64,000 nt of DNA from Gorsachius magnificus. Lineage: Eukaryota; Chordata; Aves; Pelecaniformes; Ardeidae. The stretch lies in the NCBI GenBank assembly GCA_034008185.1, contig CM067083.1:123088337-123152336 (forward strand), given 5' to 3'. Numbering within the stretch: position 1 is the first letter of the stretch; the number at the start of each line of letters is the position of its first letter. Below the pieces are notes generated by a model. That model did no database searches. It saw only the letters and a list, made by a program, of their open reading frames with translations, and was not told the origin of the DNA. Both the position numbers and the translations under genes were made by a program. Of this stretch, positions 24,372 through 36,390 are shown one piece after another.

Positions 24372-26861
24372 AACTCTCCAAACTCAAGCTAGTGCTGCTG
24401 AACTTTCTTTTTGATTCTTGGAGAATAATACTCACCTCTCCTAGGAGCCATATCTAAAGCATGAGAGATGAATCAGCCTCAGAAAATGCCGATTTCTTTC
24501 CGCTGACTACAAAAGGAGCCAAGGGTGGTTTTCTAACACAATGCGGAGATCACAGGCCATTTTCACTAGTCATGCCGCAAATTCTTGTGTATAGGAATGA
24601 GGCGACATTCCTGCTGTCCTTCCTCCATCCACGATTCATCAGAGAAGCTCAGACATTAACATCCAAGGGGCAAAATCACTGTAGAAGGTAGAGGCCTTCA
24701 TTATTTCCTAGAATAACGAAGCCTACCCCTCTCAACTAGCCTCGCAGTCTCGTGTCCCAAAGCTTTACGTAGTCTATTTTAATCAACGTGGCTTATCAGA
24801 TTTTGACCATTTCTCTTCTAGCTTGTGAGCTTGTGCTTTAAGTATCTGAGTATTTTCTGGGTAGGCAGTAAAGAAGTCTTCAAGGACATCCTGACTTTTC
24901 AGCCTTTTTGGGTTAGGCTTGTAGTTCACTGTCTTCTTGCTTAGAGTTTGGGAGGAGCGGTGGTTTTCCTTTTGCAAGGATTTTTGTTGTGGTTGTTGAT
25001 GAATTTATCTTTGTCTTCTAAATGGATTTTTGCTTCATTATAATGATCATAGCTAAATGAATGCCTCTTGCAGTGAGGCAGCACACCTAGCACATGCTTT
25101 TCCACTGGTTCATCACGCTTCAAGAGAAATGCCTCATTTAAGGAAAGCCCAGGGTAGAGGAGCGCTGTGATGAGAATGTATCTAATCCTTGACTCTTTCC
25201 TCTTTAAAGGGATAAGCATTCTTCCCAAGCAGGAATTTTGTCAAGTTTTTTACTTTTCTATGAACCAGACTGATTCAAGCTCCCATGGTGTTAGGTAGAC
25301 TGCACTAGCCAAGGCAGGCTCTTCTCAGAACAAAGATGTTTTTAAAAATAAGTTAACCAAGGTGCAGTGTCAGGTTTGCCATGTGGAAGAGCTCCTCAGG
25401 CCAAGAGCGAGGTGTGCTGTGAGAAAGGTGTGGGCTCCTACATGGAGGGGCTTAGCAATGAGGAGCTGAGGAGCAGTGGTGGAGCTGATTGCAGGAGTCA
25501 AGCATGGTGGAAGGATGTAGTGTCTGACAGAACTAATGTGTGGCTGCTGGTACAGCCAAGAGCATCCCACTCTTGTGCTGGACTCGTGCTGTTTCTTACA
25601 GTCTCCCAAGTGTTCAGGATAAAATCTAAAGAGAGGCAGGGATGGAAGGCCTTGGAAAAAACATTTGTCTTTATCTCCATCAAGCTCATAATGTTCATCC
25701 AATCTCCTCTAGCCTCTGGCTGGGACTTCATTTAGCTGAGGATTGCAGACACAATTTTCAAAATATGAGGGTTTTTTTTCTTTTGGTATAAAATACTCCT
25801 TCTAAGTAGTTCTGCAGCCTTTCCCACCTGAGTATCGTGTATTTACTTACCTAGCCATTTGGAGTGGGGAGAGAAGTTCAAAGAGGGGTTAATCCCACTT
25901 AACTTGCACCCTCTAAAAGTTTAAGTGCCTGGCCTAACCTCTTTGCATCTGCTTCCTCTATCATCAGTGGAAGGAGAAGGGCACCTTTGGAGAGGAATTA
26001 ATCTCCCACCAGTTTTTTGGGTCGAACTTGCAATAACTTGAACTCATCCTATTTACCTGAGTAAAGGCAACTTGAAGAGGTAGAAACTGCAGAATCAAGC
26101 ACTAAGTAAATTCCTGAATTAGTCTTCAAGGGACAGGGACATTTCTGCTGTAAGCCTGGTTTCCAGGGGGTTATGAAATTGGCTGGATGCCTCTTCTTGG
26201 AGCTGTGATTTAACCTGCAGCCTCAGATCTTCCTGACTATTTTCTGATGACTGTGTTTTCTTGCTTAGATAAACGTCTAATTGGTTATAAAGTAAAATCA
26301 ACGTGTTTGACTGAATTAGGAAGTTACCATCATGCTTCTACTATTTTAAAGCTTGCTTGACTCAGAGAAGTCAAAGCCGGTTGCGGTGAGCCATTAAGTC
26401 ATATGTGAGTGTCTGGGGTATGTGATAGGCTAGATAGAGAGATGTGCAAAGCCCAGGAAGACGTACGCTAGTGGTGTACCATGAGCGACAGACCAGCCGC
26501 ACAGTGATGGTTCCTCTCTTGAGCTCTGGGATGTTCTGCTGTGCTTTCAAAGCAGACGTGAGCATAAAGCTGTGGGACCTCGGCTGCTCTCACCAGGCCT
26601 GCAGAGACAGGGCAGTCAGCCGCACTATGGTAATCATGGATTAATTCCATTGAAGCAAGGGGTTGAATTCGGTTTCACTCCAGCAATTTCCTGAATTGCC
26701 TCCTTTGTGGTAAGTTCTATGTGCCCGCGTGCTTAGCTGTGAAGTTGGCTTTTTGGAGTAGGAGCTGAGCATCTTCCTTGAGTTAGTTCCACGCAGTGAG
26801 TTATTGCCAGGGCTGCAGTCATTCACGTCTCATCTTGATAACTGAAAAAAAAAGAAAGACA
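24372..26861. other. No gene recognised
   Basis: CpG-poor sequence. Two overlapping minus-strand frames at 24,783-25,228 read somewhat like protein but match nothing I know. The rest shows no feature. Confidence 0.5.
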
Positions 26862-26877
26862 CCCCCCCCCCCCCCCC
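26862..26877 (+). repeat. C16 homopolymer
   Basis: Sixteen C residues directly follow an A-rich stretch (GAAAAAAAAAGAAAGACA). Confidence 0.9.
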
Positions 26878-27119
26878 AAATACATCTGTGGCTTGGAGTC
26901 ACAGGGCCGGTATGGATGATCCTTCTTTAGGGAACGCGTCCACACAAAACGTAGATCATTTATAATGTTAAATGCACAAACTCAAATCCCAGCTGTGGGA
27001 AGCTGGACACCAGTTTGCCTGGCCAGGGACTGGTGGGTGAGCGAGAAGCAGCAGTTTGACGAGACAAAATCATCTGTGAATGCCAGGAGCTCAGTGGGGT
27101 GGCAGAATGCCGTGACTCA

Positions 27120-28720
27120 AACACACAGTCGCATCCCTCATTGACTAGTTTTTACATTTCTTTAAATGTCGGTGTTTCGACAAAGTTTTCATGCTTTTTA
27201 TTAAGGCAAAAGTATGTGCTTGTGAAATTGTGAAATTGATGTGTTATTTTGTATCTGTTTAAAAAAAAAATGTATTTAAAGCTAAAGAGCCGTTATCGTG
27301 CGGGGTTTTCTCTCAAACTGGTGCATACACTTTACATCAGGGACCTACTATACATAACAAAAATCAGTGATACAGTTACTGTAAAACCAGATACACACCT
27401 TTTACTGTAATAATAACTTTAAAAACCTTGCACTGTAATGGTTACTATTAAAAAACAAAACAAAAAAAACCAACAACAAAAAAAAAAAACCTCTTGTCAG
27501 AACTGATTTTGTATCTTTGATTATATCTGAAATTTTAGCATTTTTGTATACTTGCCATGTCAACGATAGCATCCTCCATGGTTAATTTCCGGGTTCTGTT
27601 TCCTTTCCGTCTAATCAAACACATGCATTGCTACATGTCGATGGGCAGGGTATGGCCATGGGAACTGAGTAGGTCAACCCCCGCTCTGCTTCGGAGAGGT
27701 GCGCCTGAACAAGCCAAGTAAAAAGAAAAGCAAAGACCCCAAACCATTCGAATGGTTTCAGATCCCGTTTCAGAGTTCCAGCTGCCCCGATCGTACAACG
27801 TTTCTTTGTTCTGGCGTTGTTCTGGCCCCGTCAGCTGTCCAGCTCCATCACACAGCAATGCATTGCGAGTAGGTAGGAAATCCAAACCAACGAGATAACT
27901 TTGCAATCTCTGAGTTTGTTGATTTATTTTTTTTCTTCCCCTTTTTAAACATTTTTTTTAAATAAGATGTATTTGGAATCAGACAGCATGGTGTTGCAAT
28001 TCTTTCTGTTTTTAAATACTGATACATTCTGTGTGTAAAGTCTTGTTTCTTAGCTACGAGAATCTTAAATGTGGAGCTGAGTTTGAACCATTTTTTTCCT
28101 TCTTGTACTGTGATTTGGGAATTATTTTGATACAATCTTTTAATTTGGTAGAAGATTTCCCACACCTTCTCCCTCCTTCCTATCATCATTTCATATTTTT
28201 TACAAAACTGAAAAAAAACAAACAAACAAAGGAACAAATAATCTTTTTTTCTCTCTTTAGGCTGTGTAATGTTGTGTTGTCCAGATTCTGTATAAAAATA
28301 TGTATATGATGTATCTGATATTTGGCAGTGAACGGCTGCAACTTTAACCAATATAATTAACAAAGAAATGCATAATGTTGGTGTTTTAAAAAGTAAAAAA
28401 AAAAAAAAACCTAGTTAAGATGTTTGTGTAAACTTGCATGGTTTAAAATGTACTTAGTGCATTGAGAAATGTTGTTAGGGTCCTAAGTGAAAGGCTGGTT
28501 TACTTTTTGATTCTAATGGTGATTGGTTTGTTGATCAGAATATCCCCTATACTGTATGTCTTAGTTTATTTAGCATATTTATTTATTTTTTTCTCAAGAT
28601 CTAGCATAGTGTATCTATCTATATGTAATACTGTTCCTTAAAACCAGGTTGTGGAAACTGCGTTTCGTCCAGCAAAATGATGTTTTGCATCACAATTGTG
28701 ATTCAGTTGCATTCCATTTA
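27120..28720. other. AT-rich, UTR-like block
   Basis: A long CpG-poor stretch has A runs, TGTAAA/TGTATA words, and an AU-rich-element-like series TATTTATTTATTT near 28,577-28,590. It looks like 3' UTR or conserved non-coding sequence. The open frames over it (for example 171 codons at 27,848-28,363 on the minus strand) are lysine- and phenylalanine-rich and not convincing as protein. Confidence 0.35.
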
Positions 28721-31033
28721 ATTTGCTGTGAAGTCCAGGTTTGACTTTCCTTTGGGATCTTACTTGCCAGCGGGGAGATGCTAGAGGCCAGGCTGCGAGT
28801 GCCACTGGGACAAGGAGGACCCAAGTGGCTCGCTCCAGTTGGACACCAGGACACCAGCACCAGGCTTGGCAGTCTCTGACAACGGAGGGGTATGAAGGCA
28901 GGATTTGGTCCCCCCTTAATGAACAAAGGCTGGGTTCTTCCTCTCGGCAGCGTGTGTTTTATCAGGATCACAGCAGGCATCCCCTGGGGTTTCCCCCAGC
29001 TCTCTAATGGACAAATTTGGCTTCTAGTGGCAGCCATCCAACACTGCTGAAATAACGGGGTACCAGCAGCGGAGTGTGGACAACCAGCCCTTGCCACCAC
29101 GAGAAACACAATGAACCTTCAACATACGCAATAAGCTCCATGCTCCCTTCCAGAAGCACAAACTCGCCACGTTCAAGAGGAGCTGGCTCTGTGCCCTGCA
29201 GAGCTGAGTCTGGCCAATAGATGTGATGAGAGCTAGGACCAAACGTCCAAGCAGGGACTGCACAGGCAATGGTTACGGTTCATTTTCACATCTTCTGCCG
29301 CCACCAAACCTCTTAGCAGTTTTCTCCAGGCTTTGCTTACACTGAACCACCAGAATGGGGACATTTCCAAACCTCCAGCAGGAACTGCACTGACACCAAC
29401 AAGAGTCACTGGCTTTAGTGACCATTAATGGCTCCCAGGCTTGATCTCCCTGCGCTGGTCAATGAGGACATGTTCTTATCTCTTAATGCCTGAAAAATAT
29501 CCAGTGGCCTTTCCCATAAGACAGAGCTAGACTTAGATACATAGAGCTATCCCATTTCTAAGTGCTCGTCATCCCAGAGGGTCTCAAAGGGCTTTTCCAG
29601 CATAACACGATCCTTCTCGTGCAGCCTGTAAAGTGGCAGAGCACTGTTACCAACCTGCAGCCGCCTCTGGGGTGAACCTGCCTGACGTCTGCCAGCTCAC
29701 GGCAACTCTATGCAACAGTCTAGTGCAAGAGGGGTGGATCACGCCTTTGGGGGAACTTAGAAAAGAATAACATGCACAAATCCCAGCTAAGTCCACACCA
29801 AGACCAGGTTGATTCATTTAATTTTCCCTTTCTGGTCAGTTCCCCTCTTTTATTCTGTCCTCATGCAATGCTGGGCATTGAGCTGTCCAAGTAACCTAAA
29901 CTTTTCCAGTTCGCTTTCATCAGCTTTTTGTCTCCTAAAAGCTTTTAAAATATTCTTTTTGCACAGGAGAATAGGGAACAAGCCTGCCCCTCCCCAGCTC
30001 TAGAAATAAAGTGATTCCATCCCTCTCTCTTTCCTTGCCTTCCTTCTTTATACAAAGCTATTGTCCAACTAACTTTGAATCTTCTCTGATCTCCACTACT
30101 TCTTTTAAACCATGGTTACGCTCTGATTTTGCTGCTTGATGTTTTAACTGGTTTTAATCCAGACAGAAATAAACAGCCTGACATTAGGTACTGGCAGGAA
30201 TCCTTGCTTGGCATGCAGATATATTCACTGTCCTGTGGCCAAATCATACAGCTTGATGGATACCGTCTTGTGGCCTTGATGCTGACTACAAATCCTGTGA
30301 TTTGTTGCAGGATTGGCTGCATCTCTGAAAAGCTGCTCGTGGCAATCGTCTCCCCACCTTGGTAAGCTTTATTCTTACTTTGTTCCAGATCCAGAGCTTC
30401 TCCAGTAAAACAGTGGAAATGCCCAAACACTGGCTTTCTCTGGTGAAAGGAGGAGATCACCTGGTAGATATTTCATGGTGTGATGCTCAGTGGATCGTTC
30501 TCTTTAAGAGATAGTCAGTCCCGAGTCCTAAGTCTTTATATAGAAAAGCTCCTGCTGAAATCAAGTTTTGCTTTCAAAGGCTGTGAGATGAATTATTTCA
30601 GACCCCTCAAGGCTGTATGTGGAGCATCCTCAGATGGAGGACATCAGTATTCAATCCCTTGCAAGAGCCTTTCTTAATAGTCACCATTTTGCTTCTACAA
30701 AGCTGGCCTTCTGTATCTTCAACATGTCTGGGAAAAGGAGCTGTGCCCTGTTAGAAAAGAGCTTCTTCTTTGAGAGATGCAATCTGGAAGTATGTTCACG
30801 TAGTGTCACTTTGCCCTTGGTCTGTCTGTCTCTTCGTGGCCCCACATGCATCAGGGGGAAGCTGGCTTTTAGAGTAGCATCCTGCAGAGTCAGCCTCTGA
30901 TGGTTGGTCCTCTTCCCCTGTCTCAAGTCCAGCATGGAAATGTTTTCATTTGAATAATTAACCATACATCTGATGTAAATTATCAGAGTCCCACAGAAAT
31001 AGCTGGAGCTATTCTAACATGCACCAGCCAAGG
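28721..31033. other. No gene recognised
   Basis: Ordinary sequence between the AT-rich block and the solo LTR; the chance frame of 139 codons at 28,690-29,109 (minus) has no domain. Confidence 0.55.
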
Positions 31034-31038
31034 GCATG

Positions 31039-31635
31039 TGTTGTGGTTGAACCCCAGCTGGCACCTAAGCTGCCCCCGCCAACTGCTTGCTCACTCCCCC
31101 CGCAGTAGGATGGGGGAGAGAATCAGAAGAGTAAAAGTGAGAAAGCTCGTGGGTTGAGATAAAGACAGTTTAATAGGGAGAGCAAAAGCTGCATGCAAGC
31201 AAAGCAAAACAAGGAGTTCATTCACCACTTCCCATGGGCAGGCGGGTGCTCAGCCATCCCCAGGACAGCAAGGCTCCATCACGCGTAACGGTGACTTGGG
31301 AAGACAAACGCCATCATCCCAACATCCCTCCCTCTTCCTTCTTCTTCCCTCAGCTTTATGAGCTGAGCATGACATCATATGGGCTGGAATAGCGCTTTGG
31401 TCAGTTGGGGTCAGCTGTCCTGACCATGTCCCCTCCCAGCTCCTTGTGCCCCCCCAGCCCCTCGCTGGTGGGATGGGGTGAGGAGCAGCAAAGGCCTTGG
31501 CTCTGTGGCAGCCCTGCTCAGCAGGAACCAACACATCCCTGCGTTATCCGCGCTGTTCCCAGCACAAATCCAAACCATAGCCCCATACTAGGTACTATGG
31601 AGAAATTTAACTCTACCCCAGCCCAAACCAGCACA
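31039..31635 (-). mobile_element. Solo LTR, avian endogenous retrovirus, minus strand
   Basis: The 597-bp element reads TGTTGTGG at its left edge and ends in GCACA at its right edge; on the minus strand it is the familiar avian LTR that starts TGTGCTGGTTTGGGCTGGG. The 5-bp direct repeat GCATG flanks it exactly (31,034-31,038 and 31,636-31,640), which marks a complete LTR left by recombination of a provirus. A 5-bp duplication fits ERVL-type elements, but the class is not proven. It shares its middle part with the LTR at 50,749 (the stretch around the inverted GACTTGGGAAGACAAACGCC at 31,291-31,310) and not with the one at 51,575. No gag, pol or env remains. Confidence 0.9.
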
Positions 31636-32227
31636 GCATGGCACAGCTCTCTATCAGCTGCCAGAAAGATGTTCATCTTCTAGTTGCCTACCAAGCTTTG
31701 ATTTGCTCAATGGGAGCATGTTCTGGGGTTAGAAAAAAATCTTTTTTTAAGGGAACATCTTGGTCTGCAAGCTGGGCACACTGTTTCACTCACCCTCTAA
31801 CTTCACCCTTTAGAAAAACCTCTCTGTACAGACTTTCCCCTTCCCACCCCCAAGAAGAACAAACCCCATGACCAGCTTTAATTTCCATCTTTGAAACCAA
31901 ATAAACTAAAAAAAACCCAAACCCTCAAGCCCTAAACCCTGAAAATATTCAGCAAAGTCAAGCTGAGGCTGAGATTTTGCAGGCCGGAGCTGTGGATTTA
32001 TGCAGGACTTTACATGACTGTTTTATTTCCAACGCAATAAAGAATAACCAACTTATTGTAGCAAACCGTGCGCCAGGTGCTATCTCCCAAAACCTTCTGC
32101 ATGGGACACTCTGCCCTGTAATTTCTCCGCCTAGTAGCACTTTGCAGAACGTTGGAAGGGAAAATACCCCCTTTGGCTCTGTTCCAGCAGGGACAGATTG
32201 CAAACGGGGAAAACTATGTGGCTTTAC

Positions 32228-32535
32228 ATGTCGTTTTTTTCTTTCTTTTTCTTTCTCTCTTCCTTTTTTCTTTCTTTTCTCTATCTTCATTTCTTTCTTC
32301 TTTCCTTTATTCCTTTCTTTCTTTCTTCCTCTTTCATTTTCTCTCTTCCTCTCTTTCTTCTCCATTCTCCTCTCTCTTTCCTTTAAAAAAAATGTATCTT
32401 TCTTTCTTCTTTTCTTTCATTCTTTCTTTCTTTTTCTTTCTTTTCTTTCTTTCTTCCTTCCTTCCTTCCTTCCTTCCTTCCTTCCTTCCTTCCTTTTCTT
32501 CTTTTTTTTCCTCTTTCCTTCCCTCTTCCTTTCTT
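32228..32535 (+). repeat. Polypyrimidine microsatellite (CTTT/TTCC)n
   Basis: About 300 bases are almost purely C and T on the plus strand, interrupted mainly by an A-rich patch near 32,385-32,396. The purest part is (TTCC)n at 32,452-32,494. Open frames of up to 186 codons cross it on both strands and are simply translations of the repeat (F/S/L or K/E/R only). Confidence 0.97.
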
Positions 32536-32934
32536 GAGAGACGAGGAGGCAGAAGGTTCACTGCGAAAGCAAATCCCTTTGGTCTTTCATCATAGTTTCA
32601 AAGTCCAGTTGAGAATGTTCTTGTGGAGAGCCCACAGATGTGCCTTTGGAGCTACCTTTTGGTTGTGCTTTTGTTCATGTCCCCTCCTGCCTTGGTTTCT
32701 TACCTCTTCTGGATTATCTCTTTCATTTCTATTATGCCCAGTGTCCTTTGTGACCTTTAACAAGCTGAACCCTGGACTCCAGTCAGGAAAATGAATGTTG
32801 ATACATTGCCCCAGGAGCCCATTGGTCTGTCTCTCCCACCTTCCAGCCACTTTGTCCTCTTCTTTGGAGAGGAAAAGCTACTGAGGGCAACAGACTGGCA
32901 TCAAGGACCCCTGGATCTTTGTCTTAGCTTTTCC

Positions 32935-33050
32935 TCTCACTTGCTCTCTATTTCGTCTCTGCGTGCCTCAGTTTACCCACCCAGGTATAATAATATCTAC
33001 CTCATAGGGGTGTTGTGAGGCTCTGTTACTGAGATCCTTGTCTGGAAGGT
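32935..33050 (+). mobile_element. MIR-type SINE fragment
   Basis: GTGCCTCAGTTTACCCACCC, AGGTATAATAATATCTACCT and CATAGGGGTGTTGTGAGGCT match the MIR core. The left half is too diverged to read with confidence. Confidence 0.8.
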
Positions 33051-35826
33051 GGGGTAGAAAAACCCCCATTCATAGATTGGCTCATCAGTGTTCCCTGTAC
33101 AAACTCTTTCTTGAGACATCAGTGTTGGCAGATGTCAACATTGTATGAGTTTTATTCCTTGCTTTCATTTGATGCCAGGGCTTGGGGCATTTGCATAGGC
33201 TCACCGCAAGGCTGGAAATGACACCTGGAGGAGATCAGATACGGGAAGCTCTGCTCTTATTCCTGAGACAGCTGAAATTACCGACACAACCGTGGACAAA
33301 GGGGGTTTTGCCCTACTCTCCCAAGCCTCAACAACCATGTAACCAATCTCTTTGCCACCATGAAGGCTCAATCTTTGGATTGCAAAATCTTACTGGAGCA
33401 TCATGCAAGAGCACATTTTGGCTGCAGATGAGATGCCAGTGCTTTCTATGACACAGTTCAGGCAGTCCTACAGCACCACAGGAACATCCAGGGAAATGTC
33501 TGCTGGTTGCTATTTGAAAGGGTGTGCAGAGAAAAGTAATTTTAAAATAATTTCTCTGCCTTGCTAGGAGTTTAGCACCTTGGTGCACAGAGACAGCTGC
33601 TCCTTGACCATACACATATTCAGTCAGTGGATTTGGGCTCTAGCAGACAGGATTTATGATATGAATCCCAGGAACCAGCACTGGAGGAGAGGAAAACCTG
33701 TCACATTCCTAGCCTACCCCACAGCCAGCGAAGGATGCTATTTTATCCCAGGCTTTGTCTTAACCAGCAGGAATGGTTAACACAATGAAACCCATTCTGT
33801 CCAAGTGCAGTAAATTCTGCTACGTCCTTCAAGAAATCCAGTAGTCTAAGGACCTCCATTGAGGTAGGTTTTTGAAAGCTGACAGAAGATTGGATTAGGG
33901 CACAAAATGGTACAAAAAAAAAAGAAAAACAAGAAAAAAATGCAAATTGTCCTCCCAGAGGTGGAAAAGGAGCCCACAAAAGACCCTTCTTGTGCACCAT
34001 GAGGGTTGAGGGAAAACAGTAGGATGAATTATCTCCTTTCCCCCACACTGCTACATGGAAATTCTTGGAGCAGCTTTGTATGCATCTTCCACACTGGAAA
34101 GCAGCACTTGGAGAACCTCTGCTTCATTTGCCTTTGAAAACTGAGTCACAAACTCAAAAATACAGAAGGGGAGAGCTTTAGCTGAGGTGAATCAAGCTCT
34201 TTGCACAGGGGAGTTGGATTGGAAGAAACTGTTCCATACCTTGAGAATTTCTGTGAATTTGTTTTTCCAACCGACATGGAAACCTCAAAGCTAACAGCAA
34301 ACATGAAACAAAATACGCAAAATAATGCATACGCCAACAAAACCAGTTTGGATATCTTGGAGGGAGGCTGTTTTGATCTCTCCCTGTTTGCAGCCTCCTT
34401 TTTGTTATAAATTACACTGCATTTTGAAATGAAAAGCTATTCTGAAATGAAAAAAACCTGAATGAAAAATGTCAAAGACGACACCCAAGAGCCTCAAATC
34501 ATGGCAAATCATTTCCCCATGGCTGCAGTATTTTTCAACAGGAAATGGATGGAAGCTGGCATTTTCCAAGCAGTTTTAACTTGCTTTTGTGGGGTGTGTG
34601 GGGCAGAAGAAGACAATTTTTCCAAACGATACATCCCTTGACTCTCTAACCCACACATCCCAAACCTGCAGGGCTCTCTTTGCAATGGGACTGACTTTGA
34701 TATGGAAGCCCTGCACCTGCAACAGCGTTCAGAGCATTGCAAACAGCTGGGGCCAGGAGATCCTCCCTCGCAGGCTGGGAATGGCCAGGTACCCAAGAGG
34801 AGTTAGTCCCCATCCGCCAGCAGAGCACCAAGGAGAACTGGCAGAGGGAGCACCGCCTCAAGTCCTGCCTGCCCTTCAGCCAAGCCAGGATGGGGCTGTA
34901 CATCCTTTCTGAGGTGATAAAGTCTTCTACGGCCTTAAAAACAACCAAACAAACGAAAACCCACTCTTTGGTTTTATGGAGTTTAACTTGCCGGCAGCAA
35001 TACAACCCGCAGTACCAGGCATCGAGAAGTTTTATCTAGAGGTTGGCAGGAAGTTTCTCTTTAATGCTATTTTTGTTGTAACCGTGTTTCTTTTCCCCTT
35101 TTGGGTGAAACTTAGAAGGTTCCTGGAATGCTGAAACTTGGAAAAAAATCACCTTTATCCAACAGGGCAGTCCATGCTCTCACATCCTGTCCCAAGCAGC
35201 ACCCCGTCCATTGCCCCAGAATGATAAGCACATGGTAGAGGTTAGAGGGACCGTCACAGCCCATAGCTATGGTGACAATGAGATAAGCACACTGTTGAGA
35301 CTAAAAGCACACAACCAAGCCTGCTCCACGATCCTGACAAAAAAACGCTGCCTAGGAGTGAATACCCCACGGCCTCTTCGCAAAGGTCCCAAACCCACAT
35401 TCACACCCCACTCTCCTTCCTTCCCGCTCTGCAATTTCTCTTCTAGACATCACCCCCCTCTCCCAGGCCAGGCTTACACCAGTATATTCTGCTTAGCGCA
35501 GCTCTCGCCTTCACCGCGAATGAGAAAGGAGGCTCTGCAGAAGGTCCCCGTGTGCCAAGGGGTGATGTTCCTGGGAGCACGAATACCCCTGGGAGCTGCA
35601 GGGAAGCCTGAAGCCTGTGCCAGCACACGGGCTGATCTGCAGGTCTACGTTAGGTGCTTGCTGGCAGACCTTTGCGGGAGGAGTTGACCAACTGGCTTAT
35701 CCTGGCAAAAGCTCTTTTGTTAGACCTGGCCGAAACGCCTAAAGCTTTGCATCAGATCTGGGCTTGTGCACTTGCCTCTTCCCTGTACCTGTTCCATTTG
35801 TACGCTTTGATTTCTGAGCTGGTTTG
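33051..35826. other. No gene recognised
   Basis: Unique-looking sequence with chance frames only (up to 158 codons at 35,211-35,687). No repeat that I can name. Confidence 0.55.
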
Positions 35827-35869
35827 TTTTTTTTTTTTTTTTTTGCACTGTCAGGAATTTTTTAAACCG

Positions 35870-36390
35870 TGTTAATTGTAGTCAGCTGCATAATGTTTGT
35901 TAGGCCTCTCCACCAAGCTCTTTAAATGAACGTCAGTGGCTGTCTTCCCTTGGACAATAATGAATGTATATATCGTAAGTGCAGACTATACAGAAAAGTG
36001 GCTAAGTCAAGGATCAGAGGGTTTTGTAAAGCCTGTTTATTTTTTTAAATAAGTTTGAGCATTTATATTTTACCACCATTTACGTGGTTTTGGGGAACCC
36101 AGATTGTGTCAAGATCTCATGCCAAAACAAGCCAAAAGTTGTTTGATTTCAACCTTTTCTTCCATGAACCATATTTTAAACGATACTTTGTCATTTTAAA
36201 TGTTTTATTGAAACATGTACTGATGAAAAAAACAAACAAAATATCATCTTGACAAAAGATTTAAAGAAAGTATTTATTTCAATTTTCCTTTCCATTTTAA
36301 TACATTATAATGTATTGACTCAACTGAGATAATATAAACAGTTCATTTTAATAACACCTTTGCAGTGTGCTGTGTCTTTTTATTCTCTCC
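35870..36390. other. AT-rich, UTR-like block
   Basis: CpG-poor sequence with TGTATATATCG, TTTATTTTTTTAAATAAG and AATATAAACAGTTC words follows an 18-T run (35,827-35,844). It is similar in texture to the blocks at 9.8 and 27.1 kb. There is no coding signal. Confidence 0.3.

Noticed and set aside
27848..28363. 171-codon minus-strand frame
   Set aside because: It lies in AT-rich DNA and is K/F/Y-rich with no recognisable motif; long stop-free runs occur by chance, and the same region has frames on the other strand.
31911..31945. Telomere-like CCCAAACCCTCAAGCCCTAA wording
   Set aside because: Units are irregular and few, so this is not an interstitial telomeric repeat array.
31977..32595. Overlapping frames of 135 to 186 codons on both strands
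   Set aside because: They are translations of the polypyrimidine microsatellite and consist almost only of F, S, L or of K, E, R.
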